Source: Agapanthus africanus
Taxonomy: Eukaryota; Streptophyta; Magnoliopsida; Asparagales; Amaryllidaceae
Reading direction: 5' to 3'
DNA length: 64,000 bases
Assembly (NCBI GenBank): GCA_030015575.1
Contig: CM057342.1
Location: 620,897,348-620,961,347 of the forward strand
In this document: in pieces, positions 45,272 to 57,581 of the stretch
Position numbering within the stretch: the stretch's first letter is position 1
Layout: the number at the start of each line of letters is the position of its first letter
Position numbers and translations under genes: made by a program
The notes under the pieces: generated by a model
Told to the model about the DNA's origin: nothing
What the model saw: the letters and a program-made list of their open reading frames with translations, nothing else
The model's database searches: none

Positions 45272-48200
45272 TGTAACATTTTAAAATATAATTAAATAAA
45301 TAATTAAATAAATAAAATCGTTTAAGTGAATTTTATAATTTTCGGTAAAGTAAAACGTAGTTTTCATAAAACTAAACCGTAATTATTTTTCACTATAAAT
45401 TTAAAAATACCTATTTTAATTATGTTATTACTAGTAAATGGTGTTTATTTAGCCACTTATAAATTTTTAGTTTAATTAAATATTTTTCTTAAATTAATTA
45501 TTTTAAATATTAACATAAGCTTTATTTTTACCCTAAATTAGTGTAAATTACAAATTTGAATGGGTTAAATTTGAAAAAATGAACATTGCATCTTAGAATC
45601 AAGTGTGTTTCATGCAAAATTTATTTTCAAAATTTTACAATGGTTCTAGACCATTCTAGGTCAAATGGAGTGAAGAAAATAAAGAATTTTAAAATAAATT
45701 AATGAAAAGACTTAATGGTGTGATATTTTTGTGAAACCTTATACATTTTTCTTCACCTTTTCTCACTCTCCTCTCTTTTCCTCACCTCATGGCCGGCCTC
45801 ACCTCCATGGGCAGACCCAAAAATTTTACCCCATCAATTTTGCATTAAAAATCATCAAAATTCATAAAAAAATCATAAAAAATCCACAAAATCCTAATAA
45901 ATTCCTACCCTCTATTCTTTGCTCATCTTTACATGAATTTTAGAGATGGAAAACATTCATTTTGGAGGCTTATTTTCATGTTTGGATTTCATGTTGTGGA
46001 GGTATAAATTTTCTTCTTTTGATTTATTGTTATTAGATGTTTCATTCTAGCATAATTAGAATTAATAAATTAATTCTATCTTCAAGTTTTTAAAATTCAA
46101 GTTAGGGTTATAAAATTAAGTTATGTTTTTTATTAATTAAGTAGAGTTATTATAGCTAGTCTAACATTTTTAGAAATGGGAAAAATCATGCATGGTTGAT
46201 ATATTGTAATTTGTTCATTCAAATTGTTTATATTAAGTATTTTTGCTAACTAGGTTTCTATAAAACATAATTATTGGTGATATAAAATTCTAATTGAGGT
46301 TGTTATCACTAGATTGTGGTTTTAGTGAGGATATTAACTTGTTAGTGGAATGGAAAACTTAATTTGGTTACTAGTTCTATTGATAATTGAAAAATAGTGA
46401 TAAAACATGCTATTTTGCTAACTAGATTTTGGAAATTCTTAAATAAATGAAATTTAAAATATAATTTATGGTTTCATTATATCATTATCATCATGAATTG
46501 TAGTTTAATGCATTAATTCATGCAAAATCCAGTTTAGATGTGATATTGTGACATTTTGCTTGCAAGGTGTTAAAATTGGTTTATTTGCAAACTAGAATTT
46601 TTTAATTAATACAATTGGGGTGTTAAAAATATAGTAATGGGTTGTATAATCTAGTTATGCTATTTAATGAGTTTCATGACCATTAGTTTAATTTAAATGT
46701 CAAGTTTTGAAGTAAAACGGTAATTTGGCGTTTTCGGGTTTTTCGAAATCGGACGATTTGATTGATTTTTAGGGTTTTGATGGATTAAATCATGTTTTAT
46801 ATTATAAGTAACGAGTTTTAAAACTATGAATTGTTTGTTGATGTTTATCTCGATCAATCGGCGTTTGTACGCCAATATCGAACGATATTTGGCTCTTTTG
46901 CATAAGCGGGACATAGGTTTTAACCTATGCGCGTTTCGTACGTTGTTTTGTCTTTGTCTGTCATTTAGTTTACGATATTATATGTGTTTGCGTATAGGTA
47001 CCCCTCACGTGGACTTCGGACGAGGAAGAAGAGGAGGGCGACATCGTCTTCGGCAGACAAGGACCAGGTGAGTAGATGTATATCTACGGGGGGAAGTCGG
47101 GTGGATGGCGTTTAGCACCCCCGCAAGCGTTGAATAGGAATAAGTACTTATTGTCATTAGGAAGCCAGACGTGATCTTAGAATTTCGGTGAGTAGGACCC
47201 TAGTAGTGACCCTAGGTTGGACTTGACTAATTTAGAAAGACCATACCGGAGGATGAATACTTTGGAAGAGATTCGTAGGTTTTAGGTAGATACACACACG
47301 CACACACTGAGACTCGACGTGGTGTATACGTGTATGTGTGTGTATATATATATAGGACTAGGTGTAGGTATATATATATATACACAATACGTATATGTGA
47401 TACAAGGATGTGATATGATACACGGGGATGAAACAATATAACTGGGCTGATGCCGTGATTCTTGGCTATACAGTCGTGTTTTGATGTTAGCGGATCATTA
47501 GAAAATGAGATAATAGATTTGTATACGTGAACAATAATAAAGGGTGGTGATGATATTGAAGTATATGGGACTCTAAAATAGAACCCGGATCGTAACCTGT
47601 GCCTGAAATTCTGATATGATATCATATAGGTGCGACTTGATTACGATATGATCTAAGTGTGACTTAATCACAATATGATACTTATGACATGATATTTCTG
47701 AGGATAAATTAACGATATATATTTATGTTGACAATGATATATGATTGATGTATGCGATTACAGTATAGCACCTTGATCTTGACATGCGTTGATGATGATA
47801 TTAAACGAATGATGAGACACGTAGGTGATATTTGACCTGTACCCCGATATTAGGATGCCGTACGATGGATTTTACCGTACGAGGCATAGATATGATGATT
47901 GATCCGCACTCTTGATTCGAGGAAACCGTACTACATACGTGACGCTATTGAGGCTGGATCGCCGACTATTAGAGATATGGATTCAGACCTTAGGTGGACT
48001 CTTATTTCTTGTTGACTAGTTTCTTAGGTTTAGTTTCTTAGGAGGTTAGATGGACACTAGTTTAGGCTCGAGTCATATAGTTGTTGTTATACTTGTATAT
48101 CGCAGATGAGTGGTTATTACACATCCGTCTTTACATTCATACCGTAATCATAATGTTGCATGTTCATACATATGTTTCTATAATCAGTATAAAACTCTGC

Positions 48201-49865
48201 TTGTTAGGACACCGGCACCATTACCGATGATGCGCATATTCCACGCACACTTATTTGCCGGCTCACACACATCATCATCGGTAATTGCTATGTCACGTAC
48301 ACTTTAGATCATATTATCTTTTATTGATACATTCAGCTAACTGCTAGATCGATATAATATTGTGATTACTCTCTGGTGTTAGTATAGACATGGTATTTAT
48401 TACTTAGACATTTCATGCATTCGCATTTTCATATTATCATGCAGTATTATGGGGCATATGCCGACACTTATCATATACTTATGATTTTGGAATTTTGGAT
48501 TTCTATGAGATTTCTGGATTTTTGGGGAAAACCGCAGGAATATATAAAAACTTCTCTCTCTCTCCTCCTTTCTTTTTAAAACATAAGATGCGGTTTTCTC
48601 GTGATGTATGTGTCCTCCACCATGAGATTTCATGTTTTCTGTTGGATTTCGAGACCCGATTCGAGGAGTGGATGAACCGTCTCGGGTATATGGTGGGCCC
48701 GGTATGGTACCCCGGGGCAAGAAGATCGAGTTGTAGACGATGAGCCTGCTAGGGGAGGACTACCTACCGGTGATGTCTGGCGCGGCGGATATCCGGAGGA
48801 TACCGACCGTTGTCGTGAGATTTGATGTTATGGGCCGATCCGGACTGACGGAGCGCGAGATATTGAGACTATGAGACATTGAGATTATGAGGTATTGAGA
48901 CTTGAGATTTACATGTTTTGTGTCGATACTTGACACGGATTTCCATGGATTTCATCGTTGATATTTTAGATTTCTATACACATTTTACCATGATAAAAGC
49001 TAAAGATTTCTTATACAGATATATCTAGATTTCAGGATTGGTTATTTTACATTCATGGTGCATGCATACTCATTCACATGACATAGTACTATATGAGGCA
49101 CTGATACGAGCACGGAGCATTTGCACTTACACGTAGCGTATTATCATGTCTTACTTGATGACTAGTAATATATTAGTATATTATTATGACCTAGGATAGC
49201 GTTGTGCATTCGATTTCTTTTCACAGATATCTTCTACTCACGAGTTGGCAACTCACCCCCGTTGTGCCAAATTTTATTACAGGTTCGATGTACAGGTTTT
49301 CCTGGCAGCTTGCTGGCACATCATTTCATTCCGGATGATTTGCACGGTAGGTTGGTTCACTTGTATCTGGACCGCTATTGTACTTTTATTATTTCATTTG
49401 TATCTAGAAAACTCCATCAACCAAACTTGTATTACTTGATAGTTTACTGGATCAGTTGTTTATTTCGACCTTAGAGTCGCGCTTGTATTATTATGATATT
49501 TGGTGGTTTTGTTTTCTTTTGAGTTTTGAGCCTCGCCCTTTGGCGTTGTATACTATTGTGCGTTGATGTGGTTGTTTCTGCCTTTTGGCGTGGAGCTAGC
49601 TCCCGTTTGGGGATGCTTTTTATTGTTTGTATATATATTATTCTTATTTGTACCCGTTTGGGGCCAGTTTTTACAAAGGAGACTCTGCCGAAATTTTTGA
49701 GAAAATTCGATGTTGCTTTTAAACTTGTTTTCTACATGTTTTCCTTTACTTCTTCTTCTTTTTATGGTTTAGATTTCTGGGCTTCGGCTTACTTAGGTTA
49801 CGTTGCGCCTCTAGACGCTTCGTAATCTAAGTGCCGGTCACGTTCCGTACTTTCGGGTCATGACA
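45272..49865 (+). repeat. LARD-2 LTR2 (shared middle LTR)
   Basis: 4594 bp with the same ends as LTR1, differing by scattered changes. The stem ATTACCGATGATG (48220-48232) / CATCATCGGTAAT (48273-48285) is perfect here. The end reads TCATGACA, with one change from TCGTGACA. Confidence 0.92.
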
Positions 49866-51705
49866 AAGTTGGTATCAGAACGCTAGGTTTAACCTTGTAT
49901 ATGTCTAGGGTGACCCTTGGTTGATGGAGTAGGCGACTTAGGTAGAGTGACGTACCGTGGGTATGATCCGCGGCATACTTACGATACGCTACTCTTCTTA
50001 AGTAGCCTTAGGATGTACATTTGTTAGCACCGCATTTCATTCGTTCCTTTGATCTATCTTCGTCGATATCGGAGGGTGGTTTCTGTTACCATGGGCGCAC
50101 GGGCAGAGGGAGCTGCGGCCCGAATGCGATAACCATTCGGGTATTGGTTATTCTTGAGGAGTGAAGCATTGTTTAGCGTGCGGACGAAGGGTATTCACAT
50201 GCCGTCCAGACGAAGTTAAAGGTTTCGAACGATTGTCAGAAACCCATTTTCCTAAGTTTAACGTATTCAGAAGAACATGCAGGTATTTCTATGGACCCTC
50301 TAGAAGAATGAAACCCTAACTCGACATGATGACCACGAGAACGCCCTTGAACCTTAGGGTTTACGGCAGTTCCGCGATGTCATTAGTGAGGCTTGGGTTT
50401 GCCCTTCTACGGCTGGACCATCGATACTGGGGTATGTACCGGATATTTTTAAACTGTACTTGAGTGTTGAGCTCTCAGGGAATTATGGGATTTTGTTGGA
50501 TCGATCGAAAAGTTTAATGTAGTCCGGATATCAGGTGAAGGGATCGATTACGTGGGAGACTTTAGATATGAGTATTGCCGTTGGTAGCGCAGTCAGCACA
50601 CCTATGAATAGACAAGTTCGAAACAGTTGACACCAGAGGAAAGGGGGAAAGAGGCACACATTGACGATAGTGTTTACGATTGTGATTTGGTGATTTGAAT
50701 TTCATATTTCCGTTGATTGGATTTTTTTTTGTTGGTATTTTGTGGATTTTGTTTTACGATTGGTATTTCTTATGTGTGCATTCATTACATTCTATTCGTG
50801 CTTCATATATCAGTTGTATTGATGTTGTTTTGTACATACCCAGTACACTCGATTTGGTTTTATACATTTTGAGATTTTGATTTGATTTCGTGCATATGGG
50901 TTACATATGATTTTGACATATGCTTCGACCTAGTTTTCATGCATTTTCGTAATGTGATTTCGATTTGATATTCGGTGTATGTTTTCGTGCACCATATGCA
51001 CCTGATTGAGATTCTTGCGCACATTCGGTGCACTTGATACGATTTGTGCACACCAGATGCACTAAATCGTGGTTTTGTGCAGATTAGATGCACCTGATAT
51101 TAGAGTCGTGCACGCCCGTTGCACTTGACAGATGTTTTTGGTACACACCTGTCGCACTCAGTTTTGTTTTTGTGTGAATTCGTGGCATCTGTATTTGGTT
51201 TCGATTTCAGTGCGCACCGGACGCACATGATATTTTTATGATATGATTGGGATTGATTTCAGTTTGATCAGTATGTTTTTATAATCATTACTATTGATTT
51301 GGTAACCAGGCGGTACATGTATGTTAAATAAAAGATATATATATATATATAGCTATTTTTTTTAAATAAACGTCCGCTACTTATGCCGTGGCACGTGCAT
51401 CACACGGCGATTTTCAAAAGGGGTTCTTGCATGCTTCTTTATCCAGATGTTTGGACGATTTTACTATGATGCGCACAATATATAAGTTGTAGTTTTGATT
51501 TATATTATGTTGGTTTTCGTATTGGGTTTTGGTATTTTATTTTCGCCATAACTCCGATGATTGTGTTATGCTTGACGGAGTTGATTTTAGTTATGTATTG
51601 ATGATTTCGGAGTCCCGACGATTTGAGTGTTTTGACTGAATGTTTTAGTAATTGGGGGGAGTTTTAATTTAAATTCGGGGCCCGAATTTCTTAAAGGGGG
51701 AAGAT
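49866..51705 (+). other. LARD-2 internal domain 2
   Basis: 1840 bp, nearly the same as domain 1. Its primer-binding site is TGGTATCAGAAC (49870-49881), with a G-to-A change in the next-to-last base. The hairpin array is at about 50975-51225, with small changes (for example GTACACACCTGTCGCAC). It ends in AAAGGGGGAAGAT. Confidence 0.85.
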
Positions 51706-52435
51706 TGTAACATTTTAAAATAAAATTATATAATTAATTAAATAAATAAAATTGTTTAAGTGAATTTTATAATTTTCGGTAAAGTAAAACGTAGTTTTCA
51801 TAAAACTAAACCGTAATTATTTTTCACTATAAATTTAAAAATACCTATTTTAATTATGTTATTACTAGTAAATGGTGTTTATTTAGCCACTTATAAATTT
51901 TTAGTTTAATTAAATATTTTTCTTAAATTAATTATTTTAAATATTAACATAAGCTTTATTTTTACACTAAATTAGTGTAAATTACAAATTTGAATGGGTT
52001 AAATTTGAAAAAATGAACATTGCATCTTAGAATCAAGTGTATTTCATGCATAATTTATTTTCAAAATTTTATAATGGTTCTAGACCATTCTAGGTCAAAT
52101 GGAGTGAAGAAAATAAAGAATTTTTAAATAAATTAATGAAAAGACTTAATGGTGTGATATTTTTATGAAACCTTCTACACTTTTCTTCACCTTTTCTCAC
52201 TCTCCTCTCTTTTCCTCACCTCATGGCTGGCCTCACCTCCATGGGCAGCCCTAAAATTTTTACCCCATCATTTTTGCATTAAAAATCATCAAAAATCATC
52301 AAAAATTCATAAAAAAATCCACAAAATCCTAATAAATTCCTACCCTCTATTCTTTGCTCATCTTTACATGGATTTTGGAGATGGAAAGCATTCATTTTGG
52401 AGGCTTATTTTCATGTTTGGATTTCATGTTGTGGA
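51706..52435 (+). repeat. LARD-2 LTR3 (truncated)
   Basis: It follows LTR1 and LTR2 from TGTAACATTT to CATGTTGTGGA and then stops. The next base belongs to copia. The break lies within one or two bases of the candidate splice donor TGGAG|GTATAA seen in the other LTRs. Confidence 0.9.
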
Positions 52436-53871
52436 ATTGAACTTCTACATAAGAATGACCGTCGTTAGTATGTCCACCGGATTCACCTTAGTATTGATCT
52501 TTATCAAATCGATCTCCTTCTCGGCCTACTTCCTCATCTTGTGATACCGCACGTCGATATGGTTAGTTCGAATGTGGTATACTTGATTCTTTTCCAATTG
52601 AATGGCGCTTTGACTGTTGCAAAAGAAATGAACCAGCCCCTTATTGATCCCGAACTCGCCAACTAGGCCCTTTAACCACAAGGCCTTCTTAGATTCTTCT
52701 AATACCGCTATGTATTATGTCTCCGTCGTTGAGAGCTCCACAGAATCCTAAAGTATAAACTTCCAGCTGATAGGAGATTCTGCAATAGTATATACATAGC
52801 TTGTAGGAGATCTTCTTTCCAATATAATCTGCATCTACGTATCCTTACAGCTGACTCGATTTATCTTCTGGCTTGTGAAAGAATAAACCAAGGAATTTAG
52901 TTCCTTTTAGATATTGAAGAATCCACTTTACCGCTTCCCAATGAAGCTTCTCTGGATTTGACATGTACCAGCTAATCAAACTTACCGCATAGGATATGTA
53001 TGGATGGACGAGTGCAAACCATAGCGTACATCAGCGATCCCACCACACTTGCATATGGTACTCGAGATATCTTTTCCTTCTCCTTCGCTGATTTGGGACA
53101 CTCCTTAGAGGATAGCTGGAAATGACCGGTGATATGGGTGCTCACCTGTCTTGAGTCCTTCATGTTGAATCTCTCCAACAACTTCTCAATATATCTGACT
53201 TGGGATAGCAACGGCTTTCCAGCCTTCCTGTCTCGAATAATTTCCATCCCAAGAATCTTCTTCGCTTCACCTAAGTCCTTCATGTTAAATTCTGCGCTCA
53301 ATGAAACTTTGAGCACCTTTATTTCCGCCATACACTTAGCCGTGATCAACATGTTATTGACATATAGGAGTAGATATATCGACGACCCATCCTTAAGACG
53401 CTTCGAGTACATGAGCTGTCATACTCACATTTCAAGTAGTCGGTCTTCTTCATGAAAGAATCAAAGCGCTTGTACCATTGCCTAGGAGACAGCTTCAACC
53501 CATATAAAGACTGTTTGAGCTCACATAATTGATCCTCCTTGCCGTGCTCTATAAATCCTTCAGGTTTCTTTATGAAGATTTTCTTTTCTAACTCACCATG
53601 CAGAAATTCCATTTTCATGTCCATTTGCTCCAACTCTTGGTCTTGAGTAGCTACCTTTGCCCAAAAACACTCGAATAGACGTATGCTTGACTATCGGCAA
53701 GAAAATCTCGTTGTAATCAACCCTCTCCTTCTGAGCAAAACCTTTCATAACTAAACGTGCATTGTATTGCCCGTCTTCCTTTTTTTTGAATACCCACTTG
53801 AAACCAATAGTCCATTTTCCTTTCGGTAGCTTTGTCAATCTCCATGCACTATTTTTTCTAAGTGACTCCAT
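52436..53871 (-). pseudogene. Copia reverse transcriptase and RNase H
   Basis: The minus-strand segments 53593-53871, 53346-53633 and 52972-53412 together cover RT: WTIGFKWVFKKKEDGQYNARLVMKGF, then EQMDMKMEFLHGELEKKIFIKKPEGF and LYGLKLSPRQWYKRFDSFM, and a catalytic box that reads YVNNMLI in place of the usual YVDDMLI. Both metal-binding aspartates are asparagine, so the enzyme is dead. The thumb and connection follow (KILGMEIIRDRKAGK, CTRPSIHILCG). The RNase H part below 52972 is broken by stops. Confidence 0.88.
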
Positions 53872-54039
53872 CTGCTATGTCATCGCCACAATCTATCGAT
53901 CCCTATCCTCTTGCCTAATGGCCTCCTGATAAGAGCCAGGATCTCCGCTTTTAATGACTAAAGTGTACGCGAGCATGTCTTCGAAACTGTACCTGACTGA
54001 TGCCTTATGGATATATGTTGATCTCCTTAATGCCATTGC

Positions 54040-54588
54040 CTATGGGTCCTGTAGGGGTTGATCCTCACTTTCTGTCTCTGTAATTTGTCCGTCCACCTTC
54101 GCATCAATAGGCTGAAATTGTACTTCAGTGTCCATATCGTTATTAGCGCCAGATAACTCCTCCTCCACCGAATCAATGTCCTTTAATGCTCTACCTACCT
54201 CCTTATTATCTCCCGCTATGTCTTTCAACATGGGATCCTCATCGAAGATTACATCTCGGCTAGTGAATGCCCTTTTGTTTTCGAGATCCCATAACTTGTA
54301 GCCTTTAACACCAAATTTGAATCCAATGAAAACACACTTCTTTGACTTTGATTCTTGCTCGGTCCTATACATTTTTTTCACGAGCAAGTAGGGATGACAC
54401 CTAAACACCCATAACGAATCGTAACTGACTGGATCTCCTCTCCATACTTCTTCTATGATCTGAAGATTTATGGCCATTGATGCAGACCTGTTGACCAAAT
54501 GGCATGCATGACTCACCGCCTCTTCCCAGAAGTCCTCCGAAAGTCCGGATTGCAACCGCATACTTCTGGCTCTCTCTAATAGTGTCAT
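54040..54588 (-). pseudogene. Copia integrase C-terminal half
   Basis: A 182-codon open segment: LERARSMRLQSGLSEDFWEEAVSHACHLVNRS, WRGDPVSYDSLWVF, then KSKKCVFIGFKFGVKGYKLWD and RDVIFDE, the usual copia integrase ending and linker to RT. The catalytic core between 54590 and 54720 is frameshifted. Confidence 0.85.
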
Positions 54589-54722
54589 GTTCTTGCGCTC
54601 CGCTGCCTCATTCTTTTCTGGCTGTCCTGAAATAGTCCATTGCCTCTTTATGCACTGTTCTAAACAACAATCCTGAAATTCCTCCGAGGTTTATTCACCT
54701 CCATTATCTTCCCATAAATACT

Positions 54723-55196
54723 TCACCGGTCGCCCCTTTTGCTTCTCCACGGCCGCTTTTCACTCATTAAAACTGGAAAACACATCTGATTTGTGTTTGA
54801 GGAAGTAGACCCATACCTTCCGTGAGAAATCATCAATATGGGTGACATAATACATGGCATCTCCCATTTTGATGCAACTGGTGATGACCTCCATACGTCT
54901 GAATGAAGGTAATTGAGGAGTCCTTCAGTCTTGTGCACGGCTTGCTTGAAGTCGACCTTATGTCGCTTCCCCATCGTAAAAAAATTGCAGAAATCTAACT
55001 TGCACGAGGTAACACCTTTCAGCAACTCCCTTCTTTTCAACTCATGAAGCCCCCTCGCATTCCTGTAGCCTAGATGCCTATTCCATAGCTTTGCGGTATC
55101 CTCCACTTGTTTCTCCGTAGCTACGGCCGCAATCCCAGTCACCGTGTTGCCGTCCAAGATATACAAGTTCTTTAATCTTTGTCCCTTCATGACCAC
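54723..55196 (-). pseudogene. Copia GAG-pre-integrase and integrase start
   Basis: The segment reads KLWNRHLGYRNARGLHEL, CKLDFCNFFTMGKRHKV and [10 protein letters not shown], the zinc-binding region and first core residues. The usual H in HLGH is tyrosine and one cysteine of the C-x-x-C pair is phenylalanine (CNFF), so zinc binding is damaged. Confidence 0.85.
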
Positions 55197-55244
55197 TAGA
55201 GCACCCTTAACAACCTTTAGTACTCCATCTTGACCAAAGAATTT

Positions 55245-55556
55245 TCATTCTGCCGCATCTAATGCTCCAAGAGAAATCAGGTTCTTCTTTAGTTCCAGAA
55301 TATGATGCATATTCACAAGCGTTCGCACCACCCTATCAAACATGCGGACTTTGATGTTCTTTATGCCAATGGCCTTGCACGCCACATTGTTCCCCATAAG
55401 AACACTGGTGCCATTGTACTCTTTATAGGTGTCAAACAGCTCCTTCTTCATACACATATTATGAATATCCGAAATCAAGGATCTAAGCATCATAATCTTC
55501 CTTCCCAGTATGTATGACGAGTACATCACACGGATCTTCTTCTGATTCGATCGCAA
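55245..55556 (-). pseudogene. Copia protease-region remnant
   Basis: DIHNMCMKKELFDTYKEYNGTSVLMGNNVACKAIGI and NIKVRMFD are the conserved residues after the copia protease active site; the D-S-G motif itself is not preserved upstream. The GALDAAE ending leads to a stop, then into the GAG-pre-integrase part. Confidence 0.75.
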
Positions 55557-55627
55557 GACTGGCTTGATCCAAACCCTTTGTGCCGGCAGCTTTACTCTTC
55601 TTCTCCAACCACCGTTTATATTTCTGA

Positions 55628-55668
55628 CATTGCTTCTTCAGATGCTCTGACTTTTTGCAAAAGAAGCA
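55628..55668 (-). other. CCHC zinc knuckle of copia Gag
   Basis: The minus strand reads CFFCKKSEHLKKQC, a C-x2-C-x4-H-x4-C knuckle used by nucleocapsid for RNA binding. It lies outside the open gag segment because of frameshifts. Confidence 0.75.
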
Positions 55669-55723
55669 TGGTCCTCTTTTTTTCCCGGATGATTTGGATT
55701 TCCCCTTATGTTCTTGTCTCCAT

Positions 55724-56446
55724 CTATATTCTTCGATCTTCCTCTTTTACCGGTGAACAACCCCGATGACTCCTCTGATGGATTTGTTTCATCATGATCT
55801 CATTGTTGATAAGAGTCATTGTAACCTCCTCCATCTTAAGAGCCTCCTTCCCATAAAGGATCATTGTCACCAAGTATTCATACGAATTCGGAAGTAAAGA
55901 TAGGAGCAATAGCGCTTGGTCCTTCTCCTCTAACTTGACGTCAAGGAATAAAAGATCGCTCACCATCTTGTTGAAGTTGTTTAGATGGTCATGAATAAGA
56001 GCCCCTTCCTTCATGCGTAATCCGTAAATTTTCTTTTTTATGTACAGCTTTTTTGACAACGACTTTGTCATGTATAAGCTCTCTAGCTTCAACCACAAAC
56101 TTGCCGCAGAAATCTCCTTCATAACGTTATACATCACGTTATCCACCACACAAAGTTCTATCTTGCATTGTGTTTTCAGATCCATCTCTGCCAATGCGTC
56201 ATCTGTTATGGTGGTAGGTTTACTACCTTCAAGTGCCTTAAACAGCCATTCCTTCACCAGAAGTGATTTTCCCCTTCTCTGCCGCATCAAGATGTTTTGA
56301 TTTCCATTAAATTTCTCCTCCCCAAACTTTGTTATATTTACCTTGTTATCCATCATTCTTAATCCCAAAGAAAAAACCTTTCTCTCAGATTCTGACGAAC
56401 TACTATTAATAGAATCGCAATCTAAGAAGATGGGGAGAGGACACAA
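55724..56446 (-). pseudogene. Copia Gag (UBN2-type)
   Basis: A 240-codon open segment. It contains the entry motif ITKFGEEKFNGNQNILMRQ, then KEWLFKALEG, ASLWLKLESLYMTKSLSKK, LRMKEGALIHDHLNNFNKM and LLLSLLPNSYEYLVTMILYG, all expected for UBN2-type Gag. The start at 56446 adds an N-terminal stretch (MCPLPIFLDCDSIN) that may be untranslated; the internal M at MDNKVNITKF is the likelier true start. It would form the particle shell. The segment is open, but the downstream polyprotein is broken. Confidence 0.8.
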
Positions 56447-56492
56447 GCGTTATCACCCACCGTAAAATTAAATTGCAAAACTACAGAACATA

Positions 56493-56504
56493 GCTCTGAT
56501 ACCA
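56493..56504 (-). promoter_or_regulatory. Copia primer-binding site (tRNA-iMet)
   Basis: The minus strand reads TGGTATCAGAGC, five bases after the LTR end CTCA with AAAAT between. It is the perfect initiator-Met site used by Tnt1-type elements. Confidence 0.9.
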
Positions 56505-56509
56505 ATTTT

Positions 56510-57299
56510 TGAGACCACGGATCAATCAGTGCAGCGGAAAACCTTACGGATCTATAAACCTATATCCTTTTATAGAAAAATAACAAAAACACTAGATGCA
56601 AACCGCGATAATAAATAACACAAGAGATTAATGGGAGAAACGGGGAGAACCTTTATTAGAACTTAAGAGAAAGAATAAAACCTTATAAGACTATTACAAG
56701 TAACCCTCTCCTATATCTCCAACGAGATCACCTTGCTCTCTCTCTCTCTATATGTTCTTCTTAGTCAATATTTTTTGATCCTTTATGGAAGGCGTCATTG
56801 TTTCTCTTTAAACTTTATGATAAAAAATACACTTTAATGGCCTTCTTCTTGATCCCTTAAACCATATGATCAAGATCTCCAACACATTAAATTTTAATCC
56901 TAAGATCCTATATATAGCCTATACAATTTAAACTATAATAAGATCCCAGAAATTACAAAAATGCCACCAAATAACTGTATTTTAGAGATAATTCTTGTTT
57001 TGAAATTCGCACTTATCTGTAGGCAGACGTATAACCCTTTGATGGGCAAACGTCTGCAATTGCTCTGCCAAAAGGCAGAGTGCTTGCCAGACGTATGAAC
57101 CTATGAGGTCAGACGTCTGTCTCTTTCAAACACTTCTGGACAGAGCGTGGCTAGACGTCTGCTGCATACAGAGATAGACATATGGTTTCTGCTCTGGATT
57201 CTGGTACTTAAATACCAGACGTCTGTTGCGTCTTGCTTCAGACGTTTGGCCCTTTTTTGGTTGCACAATCTTGAACAAATACGAGACACCTTCACAACA
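56510..57299 (-). repeat. Copia 5' LTR (about 790 bp)
   Basis: On the minus strand it runs from TGTTGTGAAGG at 57299 to GGTCTCA at 56510. The inner end is fixed by the primer-binding site. The outer end is inferred from the abutting LTR of the next element. It includes several copies of an AGACGT(C/A)TG word (57025-57245) that make a local, degenerate repeat in the U3 part. Confidence 0.7.
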
Positions 57300-57569
57300 T
57301 GAAATGGTAGAAAACTTTATTGTTTTCATTGATAATATATTATGTATATATGTATACAAATTGAGGTTCTACAAAATTGAAAATAAATATCTACAAACAA
57401 GGAGAACAATAAGTAAAGATTGACTATTATACAAGGAAGAAGATCTGCTCATATATATAAACAAATATTATCAAATATATTAACGTATAAGTGCATTTAA
57501 AGTATTTGAATAATCAAGAATATCTCCATAATACCCTGTTATGTATGGTAAATTATTTCCTCCTTGACA
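57300..57569 (-). repeat. Short LTR of second copia element (3' LTR)
   Basis: Minus-strand TGTCAAGGAGG starts at 57569 and CCATTTCA ends at 57300. A purine tract (TTTGAGGGGGG on the minus strand, 57570-57580) lies directly before it. The length of about 270 bp is typical of several copia lineages. Its 5' partner is not in the window. Confidence 0.78.
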
Positions 57570-57581
57570 CCCCCCTCAAAC

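Larger units (their letters stand above)
38804..52435 (+). mobile_element. LARD-2: tandem LTR-internal-LTR-internal-partial LTR
   Basis: Three LTR starts (TGTAACATTTTAAAAT) are at 38804, 45272 and 51706. LTR1 is 4627 bp, LTR2 is 4594 bp, and LTR3 is cut after about 730 bp. The two internal domains (1841 and 1840 bp) are almost the same. All have an initiator-Met primer-binding site and a purine tract. No enzyme domains are present. The LTR and internal domain share conserved blocks with LARD-1, so the two are related families. The tandem form is the expected product of unequal recombination between LTRs. ATTTG at 38799-38803 would be the left target duplication, but the right end is lost at the copia junction. 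Confidence 0.88.
52436..57299 (-). mobile_element. Tnt1-like Ty1/copia element, 3'-truncated
   Basis: On the minus strand, from 57299 downward: 5' LTR, primer-binding site, gag, zinc knuckle, protease remnant, GAG-pre-integrase, integrase, RT and RNase H, ending near the last pol residues (INTKVNPVDML) at the junction with LARD-2. The 3' LTR is missing. Multiple frameshifts and stops make it dead. It is the fuller relative of the fragment at 832-2889. Confidence 0.88.

Noticed and set aside
57020-57250. Repeated AGACGTCTG words as a possible CRISPR-like array
   Set aside because: Spacing is irregular, units are short and degenerate, and the context is a plant LTR; it is a local U3 repeat.
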